Source: Hyphococcus sp. (lineage in GTDB: Bacteria; Pseudomonadota; Alphaproteobacteria; Caulobacterales; Parvularculaceae). Taken from it: 35,706 nucleotides of DNA. The notes under the pieces were generated by a model. That model was not told where the DNA came from. It did not search any database and saw only the letters and a list, made by a program, of their open reading frames with translations. Both the position numbers and the translations under genes were made by a program. Below, piece after piece: positions 17,413-25,690 of the stretch. Numbering within the stretch: position 1 is the stretch's first letter; each line of letters opens with the position of its first letter. The stretch covers positions 1 through 35,706 of the forward strand of contig JAJFGA010000013.1 in the NCBI GenBank assembly GCA_021776375.1. Reading direction: 5' to 3'.

Positions 17413-18780
17413 TTATGAACGAGGCTTTGGGATACGCATCGCGCCTGAAGGGTCGATCAACTCACCATCCTTCAGAACCGCAATAAAGAAAAATGGATCA
17501 AGGCCCATATTGTTCGAAGGAACTCGGGCAATTGTTTGCCCAGCAGCAATATCGTCGCCAAGAGCCACCTCTAATTCATTTTGAGGCCCGTAGCTCACAA
17601 GAAAGCCGTCGCCATGATCGATCAACACAAATTGTCCGTACCCGGCTGGGTGAGGCTCAATCAGGACTACACGGCCCGCGGCTGGAGCGACGACAGGCGC
17701 GCCCATTGGCGCATCAATAATGACACCTTGATCAAGGGTATCGTTGACAGGGTGTTGACGCTCTCCGAAGCCGCTAACCAAGCGACCATCAAGCGGCGCA
17801 ATGGCAAAGTTGGGCACATGGGTTGACGCAGACCGAGCGATCGCGACCTGAGCCATGGACATCGGAATCATCAACACTGCCAAAATCATTAAGACAATAG
17901 ACGCGCCTCGCGCATAAACTGGTGAAACACTTTCCAGAATTCTGCGTATTCTGATTTGGTGTTCGCTATTAATTCGCGAAGAAAATAATGTAGGGGCGGA
18001 TGGATACACCCTTCCCGCCGCATGCTTTAGCACGGCCAACAATGTTGTAGCATAAGCATCTCGAGCAAGCGGCATAGATTGAGTAACAGCTTTGTCACAA
18101 GCAATCTCTGCCGAGAGGCGGCATCTATTTGTCTGCTTACGCACAAATGGACTAATCCAAAATACTGCATCAACAAAAGATAATGCCAGAAATAATATTG
18201 CGTCCCCTCGACGAATATGGGCCCGCTCGTGATCAACAATCATCGAGAGCTGGTCGGCCGATAGAGTTTCGGTGAGCTCTTTGGGAATGATTATTCTACC
18301 ACTTAGGCTTGCAAAAGGCGGTACGACTTCCGACGTGATGGCAACATCATCACCCAAATAGCCATCCTTCAACTTTGCACTGGCGGCGATCTGATTCAAA
18401 CGCATTGAATGAATAAGCAGCCGGCCAATAAAAACGCCTGCACCCGCCACATAGACGCCAACACCGAATAAAACCGCCCATTTTAGGCCGTCAGCCATGT
18501 GTTTTTTTGCAGAAGCTTCTTGCATGGCTTGGTGAAAACCGTCGGCACCTACAGTTTCAAGGTGCGTAAAAGTATATGTTACAGAAGAAGAATTATATTC
18601 AAAAATAACAGCAATTAGACCAACGACTATTGGCGCCACCATTAAGGCCAATAAAATGGGCTCTCTTTTGCGATCACGGTTTTGAGGGGCAAAGCCGTCG
18701 ACAACAGCTACAACGCCGCTCCACACAATTACGGTGAAGAGCGTTAGCGCCAGCAGCAAAACCAAATAGTCGATGGTCAC
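17413..18780 (-). CDS. BlaR1-like M56 sensor protease with degenerate M23 domain
   Basis: A 455-residue membrane protein. Transmembrane segments lie at about 5-27, 43-60, 100-122 and 293-310. The M56 protease core has HERAH (184-188) and Glu225 in SAEIACD as third zinc ligand. The periplasmic C-terminus (about 325-445) has the fold signature of an M23/LytM peptidase, but the zinc ligands look lost: the first His is Asp350, the HxH partner is Pro399, and the last HxH reads DPF (428-430). It therefore probably binds cell wall or a ligand rather than cutting it. The GTG start overlaps the BlaI stop by 4 nt. On sensing, M56 would cleave the BlaI-like repressor. Confidence 0.85.
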   Translation of the reverse strand: MTIDYLVLLLALTLFTVIVWSGVVAVVDGFAPQNRDRKREPILLALMVAPIVVGLIAVIFEYNSSSVTYTFTHLETVGADGFHQAMQEASAKKHMADGLKWAVLFGVGVYVAGAGVFIGRLLIHSMRLNQIAASAKLKDGYLGDDVAITSEVVPPFASLSGRIIIPKELTETLSADQLSMIVDHERAHIRRGDAILFLALSFVDAVFWISPFVRKQTNRCRLSAEIACDKAVTQSMPLARDAYATTLLAVLKHAAGRVYPSAPTLFSSRINSEHQIRIRRILESVSPVYARGASIVLMILAVLMIPMSMAQVAIARSASTHVPNFAIAPLDGRLVSGFGERQHPVNDTLDQGVIIDAPMGAPVVAPAAGRVVLIEPHPAGYGQFVLIDHGDGFLVSYGPQNELEVALGDDIAAGQTIARVPSNNMGLDPFFFIAVLKDGELIDPSGAMRIPKPRS

Positions 18781-19163
18781 GAACGGCCCTTCCCGTTTTT
18801 TGCACGATGCTTAACGAGTAGTGCCTCAAGCGCTTCGACTTCGTCGGGATCGACAACCCTACTGTTCGCGAAAGTCGCTGTGGGCAATGGACCATCCAAA
18901 TCAAGCACATTGCGCGCAAAGTCGTTGACGAAGCTCGCCAACGTTTCAAGCTTTGATGTAGCAGCGACGAAAGTTTTTAAGCCATGGACCAACTCAACAC
19001 GTACAATGCCCTTATCAACCATACGATCCAGCGTCTTACGTGTGGTAGAAAAAGACCATTGCGTTTCACCAAATGTCGCATCATGCAACTCGCGCGCACT
19101 CAGTTGTTTTGCGCGCCATAAATGTCGCAGAAGTCGCAATTCAGATTCGGATGGCTTACTCAC
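18777..19163 (-). CDS. BlaI/MecI-family transcriptional repressor
   Basis: A winged-helix protein of 128 residues, close to the usual 120-128 for BlaI/MecI. The DNA-binding domain spans about 4-68 (ELRLLRHLWRAKQLSARELHD, then FSTTRKTLDRMVDKGIV) and the C-terminus is a dimerisation region. The GTG at 19163 with AGGGAA upstream is chosen over the longer frame to 19268, because the family alignment begins there. It is co-transcribed with the M56 sensor. Its operator and target genes are not evident; no beta-lactamase lies in the window. Confidence 0.85.
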   Translation of the reverse strand: MSKPSESELRLLRHLWRAKQLSARELHDATFGETQWSFSTTRKTLDRMVDKGIVRVELVHGLKTFVAATSKLETLASFVNDFARNVLDLDGPLPTATFANSRVVDPDEVEALEALLVKHRAKNGKGRS

Positions 19164-19370
19164 AAATCGTTCCCTTTGACGCGCATGCGCGGCATATGTC
19201 GCACGTGTGCGTCGCGAAGTCAAATATGGTGTGTTATTACCACACGGCAGTTTGCTAAAGATTCGCAACTTTTAATTATTGCAATGTCATCCGGTGGTTA
19301 GGGATAAAAATGTGGCTAAGCATCAATAACATAGTGCCATCCGCCAGTTCGCAGTTTTATCGCTTATGGT

Positions 19371-19403
19371 GCGCCATTCCCGCACCAAACTGCGAACCGG
19401 TCC
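19371..19403 (+). repeat. attR: right copy of the 33-bp attachment repeat
   Basis: It matches 109-141 except for one base. It is flanked by an inverted repeat: AGTTCGCAGTTT at 19,346-19,357 faces AAACTGCGAACC at 19,387-19,398, centred on about 19,372. Such symmetry around a short core is what a serine recombinase dimer site shows. Confidence 0.8.
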
Positions 19404-19470
19404 GGCGGCGGCTGCAATATCAGCGAGTCGTAAGCATAGGATCAGGCGCGTGCACTTTACTTGCCCCATT
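19404..19470 (-). pseudogene. Relic resembling a serine recombinase tail beyond attR
   Basis: Read on the minus strand in the recombinase frame, 19,371-19,421 encodes AAAAGPVRSLVREWR, very close to the element's own AAASGPVRSLVREWR. Similarity extends past the 33-bp repeat for about 15-18 bases, then fades. It may be the left end of a related element that used the same tRNA site earlier, or simply part of the natural att site. Confidence 0.45.
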
Positions 19471-19647
19471 CATTTTTCAACACCGAGAGATTCCGGTTGG
19501 CGCTACAGCGCTTCGCTCATGACGAAATTCAACCTCAACAATATTGCTAATAGGGTGGGTAAGATCAAATTTCTCGGTCACGCACTGATAGGTCATCAGC
19601 GTTTTGTAGTCGTCTGAAGAACATCCTTCAGAACGGCGGTTGGTCGG

Positions 19648-19953
19648 TTATTTTTTCATGTCAGTTTCATGGGCGGAAAGATCATTTTCAGTAAAAAGAT
19701 ATTCTCTCAACTCTTTTTCGAAGTCGCCGTTATTGCGACGAATCCATTCAAACACCATTGCAGCATGCTCCACTTCCTCACGCATATTGTGCAGAAGAAT
19801 ATCCTTGAATGCTTCATCTTCGCAATCGTCAGCGCGCTGGCGATACCAATCAACCGCTTCCAACTCCTCAACCAACGAAACGATCGCATGGTGTAGTGTC
19901 CGTGTTTCTTTCGTCAGTCGCTCACGAGGCGCGTGCAATCCTTCACTCGACAT
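19648..19953 (-). CDS. Encapsulated-ferritin-like protein (EncFtn family)
   Basis: A 101-residue helical protein closely resembling EncFtn: HHAIVSLVEELEAVDWYRQRADD and HNMREEVEHAAMVFEWIRRNN. The likely ferroxidase ligands are Glu30, Glu60 and His63 (ExxH), matching Glu32, Glu62 and His65 of the Rhodospirillum protein. By family it oxidises iron at a decamer interface. The C-terminus ends soon after LFTEN with DLSAHETDMKK, and I see no encapsulin-targeting peptide. There is no encapsulin gene beside it. AAGGA, 7 nt before the ATG, supports the start. Confidence 0.82.
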   Translation of the reverse strand: MSSEGLHAPRERLTKETRTLHHAIVSLVEELEAVDWYRQRADDCEDEAFKDILLHNMREEVEHAAMVFEWIRRNNGDFEKELREYLFTENDLSAHETDMKK

Positions 19954-20063
19954 TATATTTCCTTTTTTTCAAGTCAGAATTACGGCTGCAAACACCGCCA
20001 AGACGCCACCTTGTTTAGTCGGCGGGCTATGCCTTATGTCCGGCGGCGGAAGTGGATTAAATG

Positions 20064-20405
20064 TCAGTCTCCGGATTTGAAGAATAAAAATGGTTCCTTG
20101 AATTTCAGTATGTGTCTTTCATGCCCATCGTCACGAATTTCGATTGCGGCCATATTATTTTTCTCATGATGAATCTGGACTGATTTCGGCGAACGAATCA
20201 TATGGTTGATATGTTCGAGAGAGATATCGATCAGGTCGTCTTTGTGATCATAGGTGATGCCGATCAATGGAGCCCAGTTAGCTTCGATCTGGTCTCCTAT
20301 TAACGGTGACGCGATCTCTACAAGCATTCGTTTTCCTGACAATATTCCAGACAAACTTTCAAAATACGCCCCCCAATCATCTTTCTGAATAGAATTATCT
20401 GACAT
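20064..20405 (-). CDS. DUF5335 family protein
   Basis: A 113-residue soluble protein that matches the DUF5335 pattern: WGAYFESLSGILSGKRMLVEIASP near the start, DLIDISLEHINHMIRSP in the middle, and an IEIRDDG strand near the end. A strong ribosome site (AGGAGG, 5 nt) supports the ATG. Function is unknown; the family is often near stress-response genes. It is upstream of the EncFtn gene on the same strand with a 110-bp gap. Confidence 0.75.
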   Translation of the reverse strand: MSDNSIQKDDWGAYFESLSGILSGKRMLVEIASPLIGDQIEANWAPLIGITYDHKDDLIDISLEHINHMIRSPKSVQIHHEKNNMAAIEIRDDGHERHILKFKEPFLFFKSGD

Positions 20406-20599
20406 TGAAACCTCCTAATCTGGTTTGATAGCTTATGGGGCAATGTGCTAAATTGCTTTGCTAAGCGGCGGGACTAACGCGATGTCGCGGAGCGCTCCAT
20501 GGCATAGAAATTTCATTTTTCTGTGTGACTGACTTCACTCTTCCGTACCGGGAACAATTACGTGTGCCTGCCTTGTCAAACACTTACCTAACCTATAGC

Positions 20600-20985
20600 C
20601 TAGCTGAACCACTTCAATGTTTCTGCCTTTAAGGTAAAATTTTCCTCCACATTGGCGGCCTCAGCACCACAAATGAATGGATCTGACGCGGCGCATTTCG
20701 GGCGTTCACTCCCATCTTCATCCATGTTATTTTTCATCTTTTTCAACCAATAGTCGGGATACGTTTCATCCAGCCTCACAGACCCCAGCTTCGTTCAACG
20801 AGAGCAGGTATCTGATCAGCTTCAGCGTAAAATTCATTGATATAGCGCAACTGACGCTCCCTTCTTGCACCCAGAAAGAGAAGTTGCTTCAATGAAAAAG
20901 CGGTCAACAAAGTGAGCACGTCCAATTGACGCGCCGACCGCATGCATCAATATGTGCGCAGGCTGACTGTATTGATAAGGGAGCT
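20600..20985 (-). pseudogene. Decayed gene of unknown identity, several frameshifts
   Basis: No single frame is open, but protein-like segments follow one another in three minus-strand frames. They are HAVGASIGRAHFVDRFFIEA (about 20,890-20,955), RQLRYINEFYAEADQIPALV (about 20,785-20,855, in a frame ending at 20,776), and LDETYPDYWLKKMKNNMDED (within 20,600-20,785, ending in a stop at 20,600). Together they could be about 125 residues of one ancestral protein with at least two indels. I do not recognise the family. It lies between DUF5335 and the MgtC relic. Confidence 0.4.
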
Positions 20986-20992
20986 TTGTGAA

Positions 20993-21278
20993 ATGTCGGA
21001 ATTTATTGAATTGGGCGCTAGGATCATTCAGGGAATCATTACCGATATTGGCTTTCTCGGCGTCAGCGTCATCATGCGCCAGCCAGTATAAAATCCAAAG
21101 CCTGACGACTGCAACCGCAATTTGGCTGACTGCCTGCTTTGGGGTCTTGTCAGGGCTCGGCGCATGGCGAGAACTTCTGATCGCGCTCAGCTTGACCTGG
21201 ATAATACTTCTTTTTTGGGGAAGAGTAGAAGGCTGGTTTCATACTCGATTTTCAGATCAGTTAGATGATAGTGAGTAA
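20993..21278 (+). pseudogene. Truncated, frameshifted MgtC/SapB-like relic
   Basis: Frame 1 (20,993-21,091) encodes GARIIQGIITDIGFLGVSV and then stops. A second frame (running to 21,278) continues with IQSLTTATAIWLTACFGVLS and a further hydrophobic segment. Joined, these match the MgtC/SapB core (GIGFLGAG ... GLTTAAxLW). The usual N-terminal part is missing and the indel lies near 21,085. AGGGAG upstream suggests some translation is still possible. Confidence 0.6.
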
Positions 21279-21513
21279 GTTTCTCCGATGAGAGCACGTT
21301 AACTTCAAGAAGCCTGATATAGTATGCGGCAATCGAATACCTTCCGATTCAATCAAATAGCCACAAGCGACCCTCACTCCCCGCATACAGATTCAGTCTA
21401 TAAAGCATCGTCTACAGCGATTGAACCGCGTCGCCATTCAACTATTAATACACAAGTTTGGAACAGACCTGTTTTAAGAGTCACCAGCTAAAATACGATT
21501 TTTTCTGATCAAT

Positions 21514-21527
21514 TTGATCGGGATCAA
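21514..21527. promoter_or_regulatory. FNR/FixK-type box upstream of the PHB cluster
   Basis: TTGATCGGGATCAA, a perfect TTGAT-N4-ATCAA palindrome. It lies about 90 bp before the ATG at 21618. Placed at -41.5, transcription would start near 21,562, leaving a leader of about 55 nt. A fixK-type gene is in the same window. Confidence 0.75.
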
Positions 21528-21617
21528 TTTAATTATCTTGGATTGCTGCGAACGAACACTTGCCATTCTGGTGAATGTTTGCGGATTGTCTGCCGACAGG
21601 CTTCAGGAGAAGCGATC

Positions 21618-21947
21618 ATGTCAAAAGAACTTCACTCCCCGCAACGATGCAGGATGTTGAATATTAGATTCGAGTATCAGTTGGCGATCATTGATCCTAT
21701 TTTTGTTTTTGATAACCCATCCGACGTTGTAAAAAGCACGACATTAACACGCGCGCAAAAAATTCAGATCTTGAGTATCTGGGAATATGATGGGCGCGGA
21801 GCCAAAGGTGACGTAAAAATAGGCACACCGCCTGATCGGCATAATCCCCTGCCAGACCTACACTCCGCTCTAAAAGTTATAAACGACATGCTTGATCTTG
21901 AACACGAGCTACTCACGAAACACCGAGGCGCGGCTGCAAGCCATTGA
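21618..21947 (+). CDS. Small conserved-type protein ahead of phaBC
   Basis: A 109-residue soluble protein whose core (FDNPSDVVKSTTLTRAQKIQ, then ILSIWEYDGR) resembles short alphaproteobacterial proteins with a NPxDVxxxxxLTxxQKxxIL pattern and an unknown role. The start at 21618 is preferred over the longer frame to 21543, because GGAGAA stands 8 nt before it. It is the first gene after the FixK box and probably leads the transcript with phaB and phaC (146-bp gap). Confidence 0.72.
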   Translation: MSKELHSPQRCRMLNIRFEYQLAIIDPIFVFDNPSDVVKSTTLTRAQKIQILSIWEYDGRGAKGDVKIGTPPDRHNPLPDLHSALKVINDMLDLEHELLTKHRGAAASH

Positions 21948-22093
21948 GGTGAATAGCGCACGGAAGTGGCTCAACAATGCAGTCAAAAAAAGCGCCAACG
22001 ACAGTCCCGAATGCATGAATTCTAGCACTGCCGGAATCGGTCCGTACGCCTTTATTAGGTGATTGGTTTCCCGGTCACGGTAAGGATATTTCA

Positions 22094-22822
22094 ATGAAGA
22101 AAAAACGCGTAGCCCTCGTAACCAGCGGAATACAGGGGCTTGGTGCGGCAACAGCAATGGCGTTAAAAACGAGCGGCTTTGATGTTGCCGTCACAAACAG
22201 GAACAAGTCCGACAAAGCCCAAGCCTTTACGGAAAAAACGGGGTTATCCCATTATGCTTGGGATGTCAGTGATTTCGACGCCTGCGAAAAAGGGATTTGT
22301 GCTATCGAGCACGACCATGGGCCGATTGATGTTCTGGTCAATAATGCAGGCGTCACACGCGACACTATGTTTCACAAAATGTCCCTTGAACAATGGCAAG
22401 CCGTACTCCATGTCGATCTTGATTCGATGTTTAACATGTGTCGTCAGGTCATTGGCGGCATGCGTGATCGAAGATTTGGACGTATGATCAATATTTCCTC
22501 AGTTAACGGACTGAGGGGGCAAATTGGACAAACGAATTACTGCGCGGCGAAATCCGGTGTTCTTGGATTTACGAAAGCACTGGCGCTCGGAACTGCCCAC
22601 AAAGGGATCACGGTGAACGCGGTCGCGCCAGAGTATTGTGACACGGCAATGGTTGCGGCGGTTCCAAAAGAGAGGCTTGAGCAAATAACAGCACAAATCC
22701 CGGTCGGACGCCTCGGCCGACCAGAAGAAATCGGTCGAGCCGTCGCCTTCCTGGCCAGCGAAAAGTCAGGATTTATTACTGGCGCGACGCTGTCTGTAAA
22801 TGGGGGCATGTATCTGAGTTAA
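22094..22822 (+). CDS. phaB: Acetoacetyl-CoA reductase-like SDR
   Basis: A short-chain dehydrogenase of 242 residues with the NNAG motif (83-86), catalytic Ser136 (ISSVN), Tyr149 and Lys153 (YCAAK). It is expected to reduce acetoacetyl-CoA to 3-hydroxybutyryl-CoA with NAD(P)H, feeding the PHA synthase next door. Two motifs deviate: the cofactor loop reads TSGIQGLG rather than TGGxxGIG, and the usual APGY reads APEY (179-181). It lies 34 bp before phaC on the same strand. The assignment as PhaB rests on that neighbour and on length; substrate cannot be proved from sequence. Confidence 0.85.
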   Translation: MKKKRVALVTSGIQGLGAATAMALKTSGFDVAVTNRNKSDKAQAFTEKTGLSHYAWDVSDFDACEKGICAIEHDHGPIDVLVNNAGVTRDTMFHKMSLEQWQAVLHVDLDSMFNMCRQVIGGMRDRRFGRMINISSVNGLRGQIGQTNYCAAKSGVLGFTKALALGTAHKGITVNAVAPEYCDTAMVAAVPKERLEQITAQIPVGRLGRPEEIGRAVAFLASEKSGFITGATLSVNGGMYLS

Positions 22823-22824
22823 CC

Positions 22825-22841
22825 CGCGCTACTCTAGCGCG
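22825..22841 (+). other. Small hairpin between phaB and phaC
   Basis: CGCGCT/AGCGCG, a perfect 6-bp stem with a 5-nt loop, lies directly before the phaC ribosome site (AGGAG at about 22,843). It could tune phaC translation or stabilise upstream mRNA. There is no T-tract, so it is not a typical terminator. Confidence 0.4.
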
Positions 22842-22855
22842 CAGGAGTCACTACA

Positions 22856-24739
22856 ATGATTGATGTTGAAAATATCGAAACTTATAGAGGAATGACTAAA
22901 GAGTATATCAAGACGTGCGAAGAGAAAAAGCATGTAAATCGGACACCGAGGCAATTGCTTGGAAAAATGCCCATGAGCGCTTTTCCATTCCAGCGGTGGT
23001 CAAAAGATTCCTATTCCTCAACAGCTTTTTTTGAATTGGCCGATCGTTCAATCGACGCAATGATAGGGCGGTATAGCCTTGGCCTCTCACCAGCAGCTCT
23101 GTTTGATCTCTACATAGATTGGTCTATGGGGCTCGCCTTCGCGCCGGGGAAACGAGCCCAGCTCATCGATAAATGGGCGCGTAAAAACGCCAAATTTGCG
23201 AGCTATGTATCGCGATATTTAACGAGCGATGACAATAGCGCTTGTATCGATCCGCTGCCGCAGGATAATCGCTTTCGCAGTGAAGCCTGGCGACAGCAGC
23301 CGTTCAATTTCATATATCAAGCTTTTTTACTCAACCAGCAATGGTGGTACAACGCAACAACCGGGATCAAGGGGCTAGCCCCTGCTGAAGAACACGCGAT
23401 CGAATTCAGCGCCCGTCAAATCCTTGACATGTACGCGCCATCGAATTTCATCTTCACTAATCCCGATATATTGCAGAAAACAATTGAGACCGGCGGCGCT
23501 AATCTGGTTCAGGGTTGGAATAATTTCATCGAAGATTGGAACAGAAGCATAGCCGGGCATAAACCCGTCGGCGCAGAAAATTATACCGTCGGAAAAAATG
23601 TAGGGATTACGCCTGGCAAAGTTGTTCTTCAAAATGACCTCATCGAACTGATCCAATATGAGCCGACGACGACGGACGTCTATGCCGAACCGATTCTCAT
23701 CACGCCTGCCTGGATCATGAAATACTATATCCTTGATCTTTCCCCTCATAATTCCATGGTGAAATATCTGGTCAATCAGGGGCACACCGTCTTTATGATC
23801 TCCTGGAAGAACCCCGACACCGGTGATCGCGACAAGGGCATGGACGATTATCTGCGTCTTGGCCCCCTCGACGCGCTCGACGCTATCGCCGCTATTGTGC
23901 CGGACCGGCAGGTTCATGGCGTCGGCTATTGCCTCGGCGGCACGCTGCTCGCCATCGCCGCAGCGGCGCTTCAACGCGATGGGCGCAATCTTTTCAAAAC
24001 AATTTCGTTCCTCGCCTCACAAGTGGATTTTGAAGAAGCTGGCGAGCTGATGCTTTTCGTCAATGAAAAGCAACTCTCATTTCTCGAAAACACCATGTGG
24101 GAACAGGGGTTTCTCGACACCAAACAAATGGCCGGCGCATTTCAGCTCCTGCGATCAAACGACCTCATCTGGTCGCGTTTACAAAAGGAATATTTAATGG
24201 GCGAACGCCAGCCTATGAACGATCTCATGGCCTGGAATGCAGACGCCACAAGAATGCCCTTCAGGATGCACTCGGAATATCTAAGGCAATTGTTCCTAAA
24301 CAATGATCTTGCGGAAGGTCGCTATCATGTTGACGGCATGCCAATTTCGATTGAGGAAATACACGCGCCCATTTTCGCTGTCGGCACACAAAAGGACCAC
24401 GTCGCACCCTGGCGCTCAGTTTATAAGCTAAACCTGTTCGCCGATGCGGACGTGACATTCCTACTAACCAGCGGTGGTCATAATGCCGGCATTGTTAGTG
24501 AACCTGGTCATCCGCGGCGAAGCTATCAGATGGCGACAAAGAATGATCATGACCCCTATATTGATGCAGACATGTGGGCGGAGCAAACGCCGACCACAGA
24601 GGGGTCCTGGTGGCCGGCATGGTCAAGTTGGTTAGCGGCGCGGTCGGATGATCATGTCCCGCCGCCGCCGCTTGGCTCGCTGCAACAAGGATATGAACCG
24701 CTGCGCGATGCGCCGGGGCTGTATGTTCTTGGCGATTAG
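22856..24739 (+). CDS. phaC: Class I polyhydroxyalkanoate synthase
   Basis: A 627-residue polymerase that joins 3-hydroxyacyl-CoA into polyester. The N-terminal PhaC domain spans about 80-250. The alpha/beta-hydrolase core has the lipase-like box GYCLGG with nucleophile Cys359, general-base Asp514 (KDHVAPW) and His542 (GGHNAG). Length and lack of a PhaE/PhaR partner suggest class I. It acts at the surface of PHB granules. It follows phaB at 34 bp and converges on the ATPase operon (90-bp gap). Confidence 0.94.
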   Translation: MIDVENIETYRGMTKEYIKTCEEKKHVNRTPRQLLGKMPMSAFPFQRWSKDSYSSTAFFELADRSIDAMIGRYSLGLSPAALFDLYIDWSMGLAFAPGKRAQLIDKWARKNAKFASYVSRYLTSDDNSACIDPLPQDNRFRSEAWRQQPFNFIYQAFLLNQQWWYNATTGIKGLAPAEEHAIEFSARQILDMYAPSNFIFTNPDILQKTIETGGANLVQGWNNFIEDWNRSIAGHKPVGAENYTVGKNVGITPGKVVLQNDLIELIQYEPTTTDVYAEPILITPAWIMKYYILDLSPHNSMVKYLVNQGHTVFMISWKNPDTGDRDKGMDDYLRLGPLDALDAIAAIVPDRQVHGVGYCLGGTLLAIAAAALQRDGRNLFKTISFLASQVDFEEAGELMLFVNEKQLSFLENTMWEQGFLDTKQMAGAFQLLRSNDLIWSRLQKEYLMGERQPMNDLMAWNADATRMPFRMHSEYLRQLFLNNDLAEGRYHVDGMPISIEEIHAPIFAVGTQKDHVAPWRSVYKLNLFADADVTFLLTSGGHNAGIVSEPGHPRRSYQMATKNDHDPYIDADMWAEQTPTTEGSWWPAWSSWLAARSDDHVPPPPLGSLQQGYEPLRDAPGLYVLGD

Positions 24740-24829
24740 AGCTGTATGAAATGGAGTTGGAAAATCCATCCAGACTGTTATTTTGTACCCTTCCGGGTCG
24801 CGCATGGCGGGCACAAACTCCAGGCGCGG

Positions 24830-25690
24830 TCATTCCGCAGCTGGATCGGCCCGGCTTGCCGCCTCGCCTGCGACAAGTTCAATAATTTCCGCTGTGATTT
24901 CTTCTTGCCTTATGCGTCGCTGCATCGCCTCCAGAGACGAAAGTTGTCGCTCGATTTGATTACGCGCTGAGGCCATGGCTTCCATGCGCGCTTCGTTCTC
25001 CGCCGCGAAGGCGTGAAGCGCGGCATTGCAAAGCTGTGCGTGCATGTAATCTGCGGTGAGCTCGTTGATAAGCTCTTTAGGCGCTAGATTCACAAACGGT
25101 GCATTGGCGCCTATCGGGTTGGGAAAGACTGACATGTCGAAAGGAAACAGGCGGCGGCGTTCCACCTGAATACCGTGGCCAGGCCGCCACTGGCTGAAAA
25201 TAGCCTCGAGGCGGTTGATTTCTCCTGTAGCGATACGCGCATAGAGCGCTCCGGCGATGTGGTCTGCGAGAGTTGGGATGCGTAGCGAATGCGACGGCAT
25301 TGCACTATTCCAGACGGTAGTGACACCTCGCTCTAAAGCAATCGCGGCGCCTCGTGTTCCGACTAAGAACAATTCGGATCCAGCAAGATCGGCATCAACC
25401 TCGTCTAGAAGTCGCTCGGAGAGGGCGCCTGCAAATCCCTGCTCGGCGCAGAACAGCACGAGCGCCGGCCGCATCGCCTGACGAGCGTTATCAGCGCGTT
25501 CAGACGGAACCAGTGCGAGAGCCTGACCAACAGCGACCGCAATCGTGGCTGCATAGCTATCCACGGCGACGAGTTGATTGCGGGCTTGTTGGGTGCGCGC
25601 CGCTGCGATGCCCCGCATCGCATTCATCACTGCTCCAAGTTGGCGAATACCATCAATATGTATACGGATGTCTGAAAGACGTTCCGTCAT
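24830..25690 (-). CDS. atpG: N-ATPase gamma subunit
   Basis: A 286-residue central-stalk subunit. The N-terminal helix ([18 protein letters not shown]) and the C-terminal helix ([20 protein letters not shown]) form the rotating coiled coil. It is divergent from housekeeping AtpG but recognisable in the conserved tail. It is the last gene of the operon; its ATG overlaps the alpha stop by 4 nt. It converges on phaC. Confidence 0.88.
   Translation of the reverse strand: MTERLSDIRIHIDGIRQLGAVMNAMRGIAAARTQQARNQLVAVDSYAATIAVAVGQALALVPSERADNARQAMRPALVLFCAEQGFAGALSERLLDEVDADLAGSELFLVGTRGAAIALERGVTTVWNSAMPSHSLRIPTLADHIAGALYARIATGEINRLEAIFSQWRPGHGIQVERRRLFPFDMSVFPNPIGANAPFVNLAPKELINELTADYMHAQLCNAALHAFAAENEARMEAMASARNQIERQLSSLEAMQRRIRQEEITAEIIELVAGEAASRADPAAE

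Larger units (their letters stand above)
109..19403. mobile_element. Genomic island of about 19.3 kb integrated at tRNA-Arg
   Basis: The boundaries are the two copies of the 33-bp repeat at 109-141 and 19,371-19,403. The left end carries a large serine recombinase reading outward into the tRNA. The cargo is a defence-like module (2684-8942), an ABC exporter with a TesA-like lipoprotein, a haloalkane dehalogenase with membrane proteins of unknown function, and a BlaI/BlaR1-like pair. Such a mixture of defence and metabolic cargo is typical of islands. No conjugation or replication genes were seen, so movement between cells would need help. The extent is inferred; an empty site in a related genome would settle it. 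Confidence 0.75.

Noticed and set aside
19201..19255. Possible BlaI operator (GTGTG/CACAC repeat near 19,230)
   Set aside because: Only a 5-bp inverted repeat, does not resemble the TACA/TGTA dyads of known BlaI operators.
20677..20895. Plus-strand ORF of 72 aa
   Set aside because: Antisense shadow of the decayed minus-strand gene; no ribosome site.
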